Positions 1 to 8,833 of a stretch of 64,000 bases of DNA are shown here, piece by piece. The stretch's first letter is position 1. Each line of letters opens with the position of its first letter. This DNA comes from Sphingomonas bacterium (GTDB lineage: Bacteria > Pseudomonadota > Alphaproteobacteria > Sphingomonadales > Sphingomonadaceae), in contig JASBRX010000031.1 of NCBI GenBank assembly GCA_030149245.1, forward strand, positions 59,735 through 123,734. The letters are read 5' to 3'. A program made the translations under genes and the position numbers. The notes below the pieces were generated by a model that searched no databases, was not told the DNA's origin, and was given only the letters and a program-made list of their open reading frames with translations.

Positions 1-596
1 GAGACCATGATGCGGTCGAGCCGGGCGATCGGGCGGCGCGCGTGGAACGAGCGGCCGGTCGGCGCGAAGCTGAATTCCTTGCCGAAATCGCGCAGGCAGC
101 CCGATTGCGCGCTCCAGTCGTTGAGGTCGCCCATCATCACGGTCGGCATCGCCCGCTCGCTTGCGGCGAGGTGCGTCAGGATCGCATGCGCCTGTCGCCG
201 GCGCCACAGGCCGGACAGGTCGAGGTGCATGCCGACGACGCGCAGGCTCTCCCCGCCGATGCGCAGGTCCGCCATCACCGCACCACGGGGTTCGAGCGCG
301 GGGAGGTGGATGATCTCGCAATCGAGGATTTGCGCGTCCTTGCGCACCAGGATCGCATTGCCGTGCCAGCCCATCGACCCGGAGCGGACGCCGAACGAGA
401 CCGCCTTCCACGGGCTGTGTTCTTCCAGCATGTGGGGAGAGATGACGCCCTGACGCTGGCCGAAGCGGCGGTCGCATTCCTGCAACGCGATCACATCAGC
501 GTCGATCTCGCGAAGCACCTCGAGCGTGCGCTCGGGCCGACGGCGGCGGTCGGTGCCGATCGCCTTACGCATGTTATAGCTGGCTACTTTCAGCAT
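1..596 (-). CDS. Endonuclease/exonuclease/phosphatase (EEP) family protein, partial
   Basis: The gene runs off the left edge, so the C-terminal end is missing; about 198 residues are visible. The start is the ATG at 594-596, giving the EEP-like N-terminus MLKVASYNMRKAIG. Family signatures follow in order: ALQE (the acidic metal ligand of the first motif) near residue 40, then GDLNDW and LDRIMV near the truncated end. EEP proteins are Mg-dependent phosphodiesterases acting on nucleic acids, phospholipids or inositol phosphates. The substrate cannot be told from sequence alone. No signal peptide is visible, so it is probably cytoplasmic. Confidence 0.88.
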   Translation of the reverse strand, partial: MLKVASYNMRKAIGTDRRRRPERTLEVLREIDADVIALQECDRRFGQRQGVISPHMLEEHSPWKAVSFGVRSGSMGWHGNAILVRKDAQILDCEIIHLPALEPRGAVMADLRIGGESLRVVGMHLDLSGLWRRRQAHAILTHLAASERAMPTVMMGDLNDWSAQSGCLRDFGKEFSFAPTGRSFHARRPIARLDRIMV

Positions 597-639
597 CGAA
601 CCTGTTTGGGCGGCGGAACGACGCGACGCAAGGGCGCGA

Positions 640-840
640 TCAAAGACCGGGCGTTGGCATTTGCGTGAGCGGCTGGTTTCGCGCTTCGGCGGCGGCCTGC
701 TGCAGGCTGAGCGCCGTCGCTTCAGCTGCGTCGGGGGTCATTGCGATTGCGACACCGTCGGGACCATCCAGCAGGACCAGACCCGCTTCGGCGCTGGCGA
801 CGCCCGATTTCCCATGTGGTTCGCGTCCGTGCCCGTGCAT
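640..840 (-). CDS. Small conserved hypothetical protein (66 aa)
   Basis: A 66-residue protein starting at the ATG at 838-840. It has a Gly/His-rich start (MHGHGREPHGKSGVASAEAG), a core LVLLDGPDGVAIAMTPDAA and a helical, alanine-rich C-terminus. The frame is open much further upstream, but that part is a shadow of the MmcQ/YjbR and purN genes. The core resembles short uncharacterised proteins I associate with sphingomonads; I know no function. An imperfect palindrome at 853-875 sits just ahead of the start codon. No membrane segment or signal peptide is visible. Confidence 0.6.
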   Translation of the reverse strand: MHGHGREPHGKSGVASAEAGLVLLDGPDGVAIAMTPDAAEATALSLQQAAAEARNQPLTQMPTPGL

Positions 841-852
841 TGCGCTGACTTT

Positions 853-875
853 CCCTGTTATGTGCGATAACGGGG
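853..875. promoter_or_regulatory. Imperfect inverted repeat before the small 640-840 gene
   Basis: CCCTGTTAT-GTGCG-ATAACGGGG forms a 9-bp stem with one mismatch (a G-U wobble in RNA) and a 5-nt loop. It lies 12-35 nt upstream of the start codon of the minus-strand small protein. It could be an operator or a leader hairpin; nothing identifies a regulator. Confidence 0.3.
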
Positions 876-935
876 CGAAACGCGCTACGGGTGCAAAATA
901 TCCCACAGTTTTCGGGGCTTTTGTCTTGTTTCGGG

Positions 936-1325
936 TCAGCGCCCGCCAGCTTCGAGCAGGCGGCGCGGCGCAACCAATTCCCAGCTGATCGCGACACGGT
1001 CGCCGATGCGGTCCCAGTCGGTGTCGGGCCGGTCGAGATGCATGCCGACCCAGCCCGACGGGCCGAAATAGGGCGGGCGGTAATAGAGGTCGGGTTCCAT
1101 CTCGATCAGCATCGCCTGTTCCTCCGGCCCGCTGGTCTTGACGATCGCGGCCGTGACGGAATCGCCATGATGCGCGTGCCAGAAATAGGCGAACATCTTG
1201 CCCTTGGTGATGAAGAAGGCGGGCATGCCGTGCGAAAGTTTCTCGTTTGCTTCGGGCAGGGCGAGCGCGATGGCACGGAGCTTGTCCAGCGCGGCGCTCG
1301 CCTGGGGGGTCATCTGCTGAGCCAT
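936..1325 (-). CDS. MmcQ/YjbR family protein
   Basis: A 129-residue protein of the MmcQ/YjbR family (CyaY-like fold, sometimes described as DNA-binding). Seen directly: an N-terminal helix with LALPEANEKLSHGMPAFFI, then KMFAYFW and a DLYYRPPYFGPSGWVGMHL segment, which is the family pattern. Full length for the family. Its start lies 16 nt inside the 3' end of purN, so the two are likely co-transcribed and translationally coupled. The biochemical role of the family is not firmly established. Confidence 0.85.
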   Translation of the reverse strand: MAQQMTPQASAALDKLRAIALALPEANEKLSHGMPAFFITKGKMFAYFWHAHHGDSVTAAIVKTSGPEEQAMLIEMEPDLYYRPPYFGPSGWVGMHLDRPDTDWDRIGDRVAISWELVAPRRLLEAGGR

Positions 1326-1876
1326 TCCGCGACAATGCGGGGGTAGAGTTTGTGTTCCTCGGCAAGAACGCGTTCGGCCAGCGCGTCGGGCGTGTCGCCG
1401 GGAAGTATCGGCACTCTGGCCTGCCCCAGCACCTCGCCGCCGTCGAGCTCTTCGGTGACGAGATGGACCGAGCAGCCGCCATGGGTGTCGCCCGCGTCGA
1501 TTGCGCGCTGGTGCGTGTCGAGGCCCTTGTAGAGCGGCAGCAGCGAGGGGTGGATGTTGACGATCCGTCCCCGCCAGCGCGCGACGAAATCGTCGGAGAG
1601 AAGGCGCATGTAACCGGCCAGCGCGATGGCCTCGACTCCGGCGGCGCGGAGGGCGGAGTGGATCGCCGCCTCATAGTCGGCCTTGGCCATGCCCTTGGGG
1701 GACTGCGCGAAGGTGAGAATGCCTTGCTCCGCCGCCCATACAAGGCCTGCGGCGTCGGGCTTGTCGGACGCGACGAGGGCGACTTCGTATGGCGCGTTTG
1801 CTGAGCGTGCGCCCTCGACCAGCGCCATCATGTTTGATCCGCGACCGGAGATGAGGATGCCGAGTTTGCGTTTCAT
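1310..1876 (-). CDS. purN: Phosphoribosylglycinamide formyltransferase (GAR transformylase)
   Basis: Transfers a formyl group from 10-formyltetrahydrofolate to GAR, the third step of de novo purine synthesis, in the cytoplasm. Seen: the N-terminal LGILISGRGSNMMAL phosphate-binding loop, then LAGYMRLLS and NIHPSLLPLYKGLDTH, which carries the catalytic Asn and His, followed by GCSVHLV. At 188 residues it has normal family length. The frame is open 78 nt further upstream, but that extension translates the palindromic repeat at 1884-1969, so the ATG at 1874-1876 is the start. It follows purM and precedes the overlapping MmcQ/YjbR gene. Confidence 0.96.
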   Translation of the reverse strand: MKRKLGILISGRGSNMMALVEGARSANAPYEVALVASDKPDAAGLVWAAEQGILTFAQSPKGMAKADYEAAIHSALRAAGVEAIALAGYMRLLSDDFVARWRGRIVNIHPSLLPLYKGLDTHQRAIDAGDTHGGCSVHLVTEELDGGEVLGQARVPILPGDTPDALAERVLAEEHKLYPRIVAEWLSR

Positions 1877-1883
1877 CACACCC

Positions 1884-1969
1884 GTTCGTGCTGAGCTTGT
1901 CGAAGCACCGTACTTCTTGGCGGCGACACAAGTAGAAAGACGGCCCTTCGACAAGCTCAGGGCGAGCGG
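1884..1969. repeat. Palindromic repeat pair (GAGCTTGTCGAAG family) between purM and purN
   Basis: Two units in inverted orientation, CTGAGCTTGTCGAAG at about 1891-1905 and CTTCGACAAGCTCAG at 1946-1960, are separated by about 40 nt. The same core occurs as a perfect palindrome at 41741-41802. This is a REP-like intergenic element and could form a hairpin in the purM-purN transcript. Confidence 0.8.
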
Positions 1970-1972
1970 TCC

Positions 1973-3067
1973 TTATTGGTTATGCGTCGCTTCCCAATCG
2001 GCGCGGGCGCTCCAGGTTTCGGCGCTGCCGGTGACGGTGCAGCCGCGCTGCCCCGCCTCGATCATGCCGATGCGATGGACCGTTTCGCCCGCCGCTTCCA
2101 GCTCCGAGGCGACCGCATCGGCCTGATTGGCCGCGACGACGGCGACCATGCCGATGCCGCAGTTGAAGGTTCGCGCCATTTCCTGCGGCTCGATATTCCC
2201 CTGTGCCTGGAGGAACGCCATCAGGCGCGGCTGGGCCCAGCTGTCGGCGTCGACGCGGGCGTGGCAGCCTTCGGGCAGGACACGGGGGATGTTTTCGAGC
2301 AGCCCGCCGCCGGTGATGTGCGCGAGGCCGTGGATCGCGCCCTTGCGAAGTTGTGGAAGCAGACTCCGCACATAGATGCGTGTCGGGGCCATGAGCGCGT
2401 CAAGCAGGATCACTTCTGGATCGAACAGGGCAGGGCGGTTGAGCTTCCACCCCTTGTCCGCGGCGAGGCGGCGGACGAGCGAATAGCCGTTGGAATGCAC
2501 CCCGTTGGAGACGAGGCCGAGGATAATGTCCCCCGGCGCGATTGTCTTGCCGTCGAGCAGCTGCTCGCGCTCGACCGCGCCGACGCAGAAACCGGCCAGG
2601 TCATAATCGCCATCGGCGTACATGCCGGGCATTTCTGCGGTCTCGCCGCCGATCAGCGCGCAGCCGGCCTGTTTGCAGCCCTCTGCAATGCCCGCGATCA
2701 CGCGCTCGGCGACGCCGTTCACCAGCTTGCCGGTCGCGAAATAGTCGCGGAAGAAGAGCGGCTCGGCGCCCTGGACGACCAGATCGTTGGCGCACATCGC
2801 GACCAGGTCGATCCCGACGCCGTCGTGCGAATCATGGTCGATCGCCAGCTTGAGCTTGGTGCCCACGCCGTCATTCGCCGCGACGAGCAGCGGATCGGTG
2901 AAGCCGGCTGCCTTCAGGTCGAACAATCCGCCGAACCCACCAAGATCGGCGTCGGCGCCCGGACGGCGGGTGGAGCGGGCGAGCGGGGCGATGGCACGGA
3001 CCAGCGCATTGCCGGCGTCGATGGAGACGCCCGCCTGGGCGTAGGTATAGGACTCAGGATCGGTCAT
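1973..3067 (-). CDS. purM: Phosphoribosylformylglycinamidine cyclo-ligase (AIR synthetase)
   Basis: ATP-dependent closure of FGAM to AIR, the fifth step of purine synthesis, cytoplasmic. Full length (364 aa). Seen: the N-terminal [15 protein letters not shown], the GVGTKLKLA segment with [23 protein letters not shown], and [12 protein letters not shown], all PurS/PurM-fold hallmarks. The C-terminal domain has [16 protein letters not shown] and FNCGIGMV. It is the promoter-proximal gene of a purM-purN-MmcQ/YjbR run and is divergent from the DUF2066-like gene. The purM/purN-DUF2066-hda association is also known from Pseudomonas. Confidence 0.97.
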   Translation of the reverse strand: MTDPESYTYAQAGVSIDAGNALVRAIAPLARSTRRPGADADLGGFGGLFDLKAAGFTDPLLVAANDGVGTKLKLAIDHDSHDGVGIDLVAMCANDLVVQGAEPLFFRDYFATGKLVNGVAERVIAGIAEGCKQAGCALIGGETAEMPGMYADGDYDLAGFCVGAVEREQLLDGKTIAPGDIILGLVSNGVHSNGYSLVRRLAADKGWKLNRPALFDPEVILLDALMAPTRIYVRSLLPQLRKGAIHGLAHITGGGLLENIPRVLPEGCHARVDADSWAQPRLMAFLQAQGNIEPQEMARTFNCGIGMVAVVAANQADAVASELEAAGETVHRIGMIEAGQRGCTVTGSAETWSARADWEATHNQ

Positions 3068-3087
3068 GGGCCTGTCTTGGTTACGGT

Positions 3088-3159
3088 GCCTGCCCGCTCC
3101 CCCACCCGGCCACCCACATGATCCTGCCGCTGGGTGGCCGGGTGGGGGAGCGGGCAGGC
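3088..3159. repeat. Perfect 29-bp inverted repeat between divergent purM and the 3231 gene
   Basis: The arms at 3088-3116 and 3131-3159 are exact reverse complements (GCCTGCCCGCTCCCCC...), separated by 14 nt. The element lies in the shared 5' region of two divergent genes, so it is unlikely to be a normal terminator. It looks like a REP-type palindromic element and differs in sequence from the other repeats in this window. Confidence 0.88.
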
Positions 3160-3230
3160 GCCGGACTCAAATGCCCGCCTAGCCACATCGCGCTTGGATT
3201 TCCACGCCCTCTTCGCCAAAAGGGCGCGGA

Positions 3231-4502
3231 ATGTCTGTTCGTCCCTCTCCCGCCATTGCCGCGATCGGCATCGCTGCCCTGCTTGCTTCTGCGGGACTCG
3301 CCGTCGCGCAGTCCGGCAAGGGCGCGGCCAAGGCGGATGCGAGCCAGGATGCGGGCAATAGCTCAGGCAGTTTTGAGGTCAGCGGCGTTGATGTCGATGT
3401 GCGCGGCAAGAATGCCGAAGCTGCGCGGCTCGGCGGCTGGCGGCTGGCGCAGCGCAAGGGCTGGTCGATGCTCGCGCGGCAGCTGACCGGATCGCCCTCG
3501 ACCTTATCCGATTCGGCGCTCGATGGGCTGGTCACGGGTATCGTGGTCGAAAATGAGCAGATCGGCCCGAACCGCTATGTCGCGCGGCTCGGCGTGCTGT
3601 TCGACCGCAATCGCGCGGCGTCGATCCTGGGCGTGGGCGGCACGCTGATGCGTTCGCCGCCGATGCTGCTGATCCCGGTGCAGGTGTCGGGCGGCACGCA
3701 TCGCGTGTTTGAGGGCAGCAGCGCCTTTGCCGAAGGGTGGGCGCGGTTCCGCACCGGTAACAGCAGTATCGATTATGTCCGCCCCAACGGCTCCGGCCCC
3801 GATCGTCTGCTGATGAATGCGGGGCAGGTAGCGCGGCGCGGGCGTGGCTGGTGGCGCTCGATCCTCGACCAATATGGCGCGACCGACATATTGGTCCCGA
3901 CGGTGGAGCTGCGGCGCAGCTATCCCGGCGGGCCGGTCACCGGTATCTTCACCGCGGGCCATGGGCCCGACAATGTCCGGCTGGCGCAATTCGTGCTGCG
4001 CGTGAACGACGGGAACGCGATTCCCGCGCTGATCGATGCCGGCATTGCGCGGATCGACAAGGCGTATCAGGACGCGCTGCGCGCCGGCATCCTGAAGCCC
4101 GACCGGTTGCTGGTCACCGAGCCACCGCGACCCGCAGTTCCGGTCGAGGAAACCGGTGAAGAAGAGCTGATCGACACCGGCGAAACCCCGGCGGTCACCG
4201 CCGGTACCGCGATCACCATCCAGTTCGACACGCCAACCGTCGGCGCATTGACCGGCGGCGAGGCGGCATTGCGGGGCGTCCCGGGCGTCAGCTCGGCGAT
4301 TACCACCAGCACCGCGCTGGGCGGTGTGTCGCTGATGCGCGTGACCTATGACGGGAGCCAGGCCTCGCTGCGCGCGGCGCTGGAGGCGCGCGGTTGGCAG
4401 GTGCAGGAAGGTGCGGGCGTGCTGCGCATTCGCCGCGGTGGCGGCGCAGCAACGCCAGCGAGCGCGCCGGCGCCCGAAGCGGGGAACAGCAGCAGCGAAT
4501 GA
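3231..4502 (+). CDS. DUF2066-like secreted protein
   Basis: A 423-residue protein with a cleavable signal peptide (residues 1 to about 26, ending in GLAVAQ), so probably periplasmic. The body has a SFEVSGVDVDVRGKNAEAAR segment and a run with WARFRTGNSS, then a proline/glutamate-rich linker near residue 300. A small C-terminal domain of about 75 residues resembles a ferredoxin-like (HMA-type) fold without metal-binding cysteines. The match to DUF2066 (COG3249) rests on the N-terminal half and on position directly before hdaA, the place DUF2066 holds in Pseudomonas. Function unknown. Its TGA overlaps the hdaA ATG (ATGA), so the two are coupled. Confidence 0.8.
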   Translation: MSVRPSPAIAAIGIAALLASAGLAVAQSGKGAAKADASQDAGNSSGSFEVSGVDVDVRGKNAEAARLGGWRLAQRKGWSMLARQLTGSPSTLSDSALDGLVTGIVVENEQIGPNRYVARLGVLFDRNRAASILGVGGTLMRSPPMLLIPVQVSGGTHRVFEGSSAFAEGWARFRTGNSSIDYVRPNGSGPDRLLMNAGQVARRGRGWWRSILDQYGATDILVPTVELRRSYPGGPVTGIFTAGHGPDNVRLAQFVLRVNDGNAIPALIDAGIARIDKAYQDALRAGILKPDRLLVTEPPRPAVPVEETGEEELIDTGETPAVTAGTAITIQFDTPTVGALTGGEAALRGVPGVSSAITTSTALGGVSLMRVTYDGSQASLRAALEARGWQVQEGAGVLRIRRGGGAATPASAPAPEAGNSSSE

Positions 4503-5116
4503 GCCAGCTCTCCCTGCCGCTCGCCCGACCCCCCGGCGCGCGCGAGGACAGGTTCCTGATCGGTGAGTCGAATGCGCAGGCGGTGCAGTTGCTCGAACGC
4601 TGGGCGACCTGGCCCGTCATGACCGGGATCATCGTCGGTCCGCGCAAATCGGGGCGCAGCCTGCTTGCGCGCACGATGGTGCAGCGTAGCGGCGGCACGA
4701 TGTTCGACGATGCCGACCGTGCCGATGAAGTGGCGTTGTTTCATGCCTGGAACACGGCACAGGCCGAGCACCGGCCGCTGTTCCTCGTCGCCGAACGCGC
4801 GCCCCCGGCCTGGGCAGTGCGGCTGCCCGATTTGCGATCCCGGCTGGGCGCGAGTGTGATCGCGCAGATTGGCCCGCCTGACGACGCGCTGGCGCACGAC
4901 CTGTTGGCGCAATTGATCGACCGTCACGAACTTGTCGCACCCCCTGATATAGTGGCGTGGATCCTGCGGCGGATCGAGCGGACGCATCTTGCGATCCTGC
5001 GCACCGCCGAAGCGCTGGAGGAAGAGGCGAGCCGCCGCGGCAACCGGCGCTTGTCGATTGCGATGGCGCGCGCCACATTGACCACGGCGGGGCTGCTTCG
5101 CGAACCCGACGCCTAA
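4499..5116 (+). CDS. hdaA: DnaA-regulatory protein HdaA
   Basis: A DnaA-like AAA+ protein (205 aa) that, with the DNA sliding clamp, stimulates hydrolysis of DnaA-bound ATP and so limits re-initiation of replication. Seen: the N-terminal clamp-binding motif QLSLPL at residues 3-8, exactly where Hda proteins carry it; a degenerate Walker A, VGPRKSGRSLL; and a C-terminal helical region RRGNRRLSIAMARATL. The start is fixed by the clamp motif and by ATGA overlap with the preceding gene. The larger in-frame extension upstream is a shadow of that gene. Confidence 0.9.
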   Translation: MSQLSLPLARPPGAREDRFLIGESNAQAVQLLERWATWPVMTGIIVGPRKSGRSLLARTMVQRSGGTMFDDADRADEVALFHAWNTAQAEHRPLFLVAERAPPAWAVRLPDLRSRLGASVIAQIGPPDDALAHDLLAQLIDRHELVAPPDIVAWILRRIERTHLAILRTAEALEEEASRRGNRRLSIAMARATLTTAGLLREPDA

Positions 5117-5133
5117 ATCCGAAACGAGGACCC

Positions 5134-7323
5134 ATGACCCGCGCGCATGCCAACGCCGATTTGCCCCGAGTCGAGGGTGGTGAGACACCGACCACCGTCA
5201 CATCGGCGGATGCGCGCTATTTCAACCGCGAGCTGTCGTGGCTGGCGTTCAACCGGCGGGTGATGGAGGAAGCGTGCAATACCGCGCACCCGCTGCTCGA
5301 ACGGCTGCGCTTCCTGTCGATTTCGGGCTCGAACCTCGACGAATTCTTCATGGTCCGCGTAGCCGGCCTGAAGGGACAGCAGATGCAGGAGGTCGAGGCG
5401 CACTCGACCGACGGCCTTACGCCGGCGCAGCAGCTCGCCGCGATCGTCGCCGATGCCGCCGATCTGGTCGATAGCCAGCAGACCGTGTGGCAGGACATCC
5501 GGGCCGAACTGGCCGAGCGCGGGATCGAAGTGCTCGATGCCGATGGGATCACCGGCGACACGGCGACATGGCTGGAAGAGCATTTTCGGCTGCAGATTTT
5601 CCCGATCCTGACGCCGCAGGCACTCGATCCGTCCCACCCGTTCCCGTTCATCCCCAACAAGGGGCTGAGCGTCATTTTCGACCTGGTCCGCATCAGCGAT
5701 GGCGAAGCGGTGCGCGAGCTGGTGCTGCTGCCCGCCGCGACCCCGCGCTTCGTGCGCGTGCCGGGAGAGACCGCACGCTACATCGCGGTCGAGACGCTGG
5801 TGAAACAATTCGCGCCAGTGCTGTTTCCGGGGTTCGAGATCCGCAAATCGGCCACGTTCCGCGTGCTGCGCGACAGCGATATCGAGCTGGAGGAAGAGGC
5901 CGAGGATCTGGTCCTTTACTTCCGCACCGCGATCAAGCGCCGCCGCCGTGGCCGCGTGATCCGGCTTGAGATGGAGCAGGGGATCGATCCCGGCCTCGAA
6001 GCCGTGCTCAAGGAGGAGCTGGGCGGCAGCGAGGCGTTGCTGACCGAGACTGGCGGGTTTCTGGGCAATGGCGATCTCGCGCTGATCGTGGACGAGGATC
6101 GCCCCGACCTTAAATTCCCGCCCTTTGCCGCGCGCTTCCCCGAACGCATACGCGAATATGACGGCGATTGCTTCGCGGCGATCAAGGCCAAGGACATCGT
6201 CGTCCACCACCCCTATGAATCCTTCGACGTGGTGCTCGCCTTCCTCAAGCAGGCCGCGAGCGATCCCGATGTGATCGCGATCAAGCAGACGCTGTATCGC
6301 GCGGGGAAACAGTCGGCGGTGATCCAGGCGCTGATCGCCGCGGCCGAAGCGGGCAAGTCGGTGACGGCGGTGGTCGAGATCAAGGCGCGGTTCGACGAGG
6401 AGCAGAATCTGCTCTGGGCCAGCGCGCTCGAACGTGCCGGCGTGCAGGTCATCTATGGCTTCACCAACTGGAAGACCCACGCCAAGGTGTCGATGGTGGT
6501 GCGGCGCGAGGGCGATGAGTTCCGCACCTACTGCCATTTCGGGACCGGCAATTATCACCCGGTCACCGCGCGCATCTATACCGACCTCAGCTTCTTCACC
6601 GCCGATCCGCGGGTCGGGCGCGATGCGGCCAAGATCTTCAACTATGTCACCGGCTATGTCGAACCAGAGGGGCTGGAGCTGCTGTCGGTGTCGCCGCGGC
6701 ATCTGCGCGAGCGGCTGATTGAGCTGACCGATCAGGAAATCGCCAATGCGCTGGCGGGCAAGCCCGCGGCGATCTGGGCGAAGATGAACAGCCTGGTCGA
6801 TCCGGTGATGATCGAGAAGCTGTACGAGGCGAGCAATGCCGGGGTAGTGATCGACCTGATCATCCGGGGCATCTGCTGCCTGCGCCCCGGTATGCCCGGC
6901 ATGTCGGAGAATATCCGGGTCAAGTCGGTCGTCGGGCGCTTTCTGGAGCACAGCCGCATCTGGGCGTTCGGCAATGGCAAGGCGCTGCCGAATGACGGCG
7001 CTTTGGTCTATATCTCTTCGGCGGACTGGATGCCGCGCAACTTCGACCGGCGGGTGGAGTTCATGCTTCCGATCATCAACCCCACGGTGCACGATCAGGT
7101 GCTGGATCAGGTGATGGTGGCGAACCTGATCGATACCGAACAGAGCTGGGAGCTGCAGTCCGATGGCCATTATGTCCGCGATGAACCCGGCGCCAAGCCG
7201 TTCAACCTGCACCGTTATTTCATGACCAATCCGTCGCTGTCGGGGCGCGGTGCGGCGCTGGAATCGAGTGGCGCCGTGCCGAAGCTGTCGTTGCGCCGCT
7301 GGCGCGCCGAGCGCGGCGCGTGA
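5134..7323 (+). CDS. ppk1: Polyphosphate kinase 1
   Basis: Reversibly polymerises the gamma-phosphate of ATP into polyphosphate. 729 residues, usual length. Seen: the N domain YFNRELSWLAFNRRV, SNLDEFFMVRVAGL, HPFPFIPNKGLS, the HPYESFDVV stretch, KTHAKVSMVVRR with the histidine that becomes phosphorylated, and GTGNYHPVTARIYTDLSFF in the second phospholipase-D-like domain. The ATG at 5134 is chosen because it follows ACGAGGA at a good distance and avoids overlap with hdaA. The last base pairs overlap the ppx GTG start. The gene sits in an hdaA-ppk1-ppx run. Confidence 0.97.
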   Translation: MTRAHANADLPRVEGGETPTTVTSADARYFNRELSWLAFNRRVMEEACNTAHPLLERLRFLSISGSNLDEFFMVRVAGLKGQQMQEVEAHSTDGLTPAQQLAAIVADAADLVDSQQTVWQDIRAELAERGIEVLDADGITGDTATWLEEHFRLQIFPILTPQALDPSHPFPFIPNKGLSVIFDLVRISDGEAVRELVLLPAATPRFVRVPGETARYIAVETLVKQFAPVLFPGFEIRKSATFRVLRDSDIELEEEAEDLVLYFRTAIKRRRRGRVIRLEMEQGIDPGLEAVLKEELGGSEALLTETGGFLGNGDLALIVDEDRPDLKFPPFAARFPERIREYDGDCFAAIKAKDIVVHHPYESFDVVLAFLKQAASDPDVIAIKQTLYRAGKQSAVIQALIAAAEAGKSVTAVVEIKARFDEEQNLLWASALERAGVQVIYGFTNWKTHAKVSMVVRREGDEFRTYCHFGTGNYHPVTARIYTDLSFFTADPRVGRDAAKIFNYVTGYVEPEGLELLSVSPRHLRERLIELTDQEIANALAGKPAAIWAKMNSLVDPVMIEKLYEASNAGVVIDLIIRGICCLRPGMPGMSENIRVKSVVGRFLEHSRIWAFGNGKALPNDGALVYISSADWMPRNFDRRVEFMLPIINPTVHDQVLDQVMVANLIDTEQSWELQSDGHYVRDEPGAKPFNLHRYFMTNPSLSGRGAALESSGAVPKLSLRRWRAERGA

Positions 7324-8828
7324 GCGTCACGTCGCTGTTGCAGCGCAAGCCGCGCGCCGTGAGTGTCCCGCAGTCGCAGCGTACCGCGATCATCGACATC
7401 GGGTCCAATTCGATCCGTCTGGTGGTCTATGACGGCGCGGCGCGCTTGCCCGCGATCCTGTTCAACGAAAAGGTGCTGGCGGGGCTTGGCCGCTCGCTCG
7501 CCGAGACCGGCGCGATCGGTGACGACGCGCTGGTCGTGGCCACCACCGCGCTGGCGCGCTTTTCCAGCCTCGCGCGCGAGATGGATGTCGACTCGCTGCG
7601 CACCGTAGCGACGGCGGCGGTGCGCGACGCCAGCAATGGCGACCGGCTGCTCGACATCGCCCGCGCGCTGGGGCTGAAGGTCGAATTGCTGTCGGGCGAG
7701 GCCGAGGCGCTGGCTGCCGGTTATGGCGTGTTGTCGGGCATCCCCGATGCGGACGGCATTGTCGGCGATCTGGGCGGCGGATCGCTGGAGCTGGTGCGCG
7801 TCGTTGCGGGTACGGTGACCGACCGCGTGTCCTTTCCGCTCGGCGTGCTGCGGCTGGAGGCGATCCGGTCGCAGGGCAAGGGCGTGCTCGACAAGACCGT
7901 CGCGCGGATGCTCGACGAAGCTGGATGGAGCAAGCGCGGGGAGGGGCTGCCCTTCTACCTTGTCGGTGGATCGTGGCGCGCGCTGGCGCGGCTCGACATG
8001 CATCTGACCGGCTATCCGCTGCCCGTCATCCACGAATATGCAATGCCCGCATCGACCATCACCCGGTTGCAGCGGACGATCACGCAGATGGGCAAGAGCC
8101 GCATCCGATCGGTGCCGAACCTGTCCTCCGGCCGCGTCGGCACGCTGGACCACGCCGCGGCACTGCTTGGTGCGTTGATCAAGCATCTGGGGAGCAGCGA
8201 GACTGTCGCGTCGGCCTTCGGCTTGCGCGAAGGGCTGCTCTATGGCGAACTGACGCCGGAAGAGCGGCGCGCCGATCCGCTGATCGTTGCGGCCCGCGAT
8301 GAGGCGCGGCGGTCGGGTCGGTTCCCGGAGCATGGCGACTTGCTCGACGCGTGGATCGCGCCGCTGTTCGGCGACGAGGATGGGTCGCTGACCCGGTTGC
8401 GCCATGCCGCATGCCTGCTGGCCGATGTCGGATGGCGCGCAAATCCCGAATTTCGTGCCGAGCGCGGCATGGAGATTGCGCTGCACGGTAATTGGGTCGG
8501 GATCGATGCGCGTGGGCGCGCCGCGCTGGCCCAGGCGCTGTTTACCTCGCTGGGCGGGGGGCTGGAATCGCCTGCACCGGTCGGGCAACTGGCATCGCCC
8601 GAGGAATTGGAGCGCGCGCGGCTATGGGGTCTGGCGATGCGCCTCGGCCAGCGGCTGTCAGGCGGCGTTGCCGGACCGCTGCGCCGGTCCCGCGTCGCGA
8701 TCGAGGGGGAGCTGTTGCAGCTTCATCTGGGTGAGGACGACGCCGCGCTGTACGGCGAAGCGGTCGAGAAGCGGCACCGCGCGCTGGCCGGCGCGCTGGG
8801 GCTGACGGCGGGCGTGGCATTGGGGTGA
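7320..8828 (+). CDS. ppx: Exopolyphosphatase (Ppx/GppA family)
   Basis: Hydrolyses terminal phosphates of polyphosphate; some family members also act on pppGpp. 502 residues. Seen: the ASKHA phosphate loop IDIGSNSIRLVVYDG near residue 25, the second ATAAVRDASN segment, and GIVGDLGGGSLEL, the phosphate-2 motif. A C-terminal helical extension of about 180 residues is present, as in alphaproteobacterial Ppx. It starts with GTG overlapping the ppk1 stop (GTGA), which indicates translational coupling of a polymerase with its depolymerase. Confidence 0.93.
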   Translation: MSVTSLLQRKPRAVSVPQSQRTAIIDIGSNSIRLVVYDGAARLPAILFNEKVLAGLGRSLAETGAIGDDALVVATTALARFSSLAREMDVDSLRTVATAAVRDASNGDRLLDIARALGLKVELLSGEAEALAAGYGVLSGIPDADGIVGDLGGGSLELVRVVAGTVTDRVSFPLGVLRLEAIRSQGKGVLDKTVARMLDEAGWSKRGEGLPFYLVGGSWRALARLDMHLTGYPLPVIHEYAMPASTITRLQRTITQMGKSRIRSVPNLSSGRVGTLDHAAALLGALIKHLGSSETVASAFGLREGLLYGELTPEERRADPLIVAARDEARRSGRFPEHGDLLDAWIAPLFGDEDGSLTRLRHAACLLADVGWRANPEFRAERGMEIALHGNWVGIDARGRAALAQALFTSLGGGLESPAPVGQLASPEELERARLWGLAMRLGQRLSGGVAGPLRRSRVAIEGELLQLHLGEDDAALYGEAVEKRHRALAGALGLTAGVALG

Positions 8829-8833
8829 TAACT

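Noticed and set aside
640..1743. Long minus-strand frame covering the small 66-aa protein
   Set aside because: Only the last 67 codons look real; the upstream part overlaps the MmcQ/YjbR and purN genes in the wrong frame.
5113..7212. 699-codon open frame on the minus strand opposite ppk1
   Set aside because: It lies wholly opposite a full-length, motif-complete PPK1; long antisense frames are normal in GC-rich DNA and the translation shows no domain.
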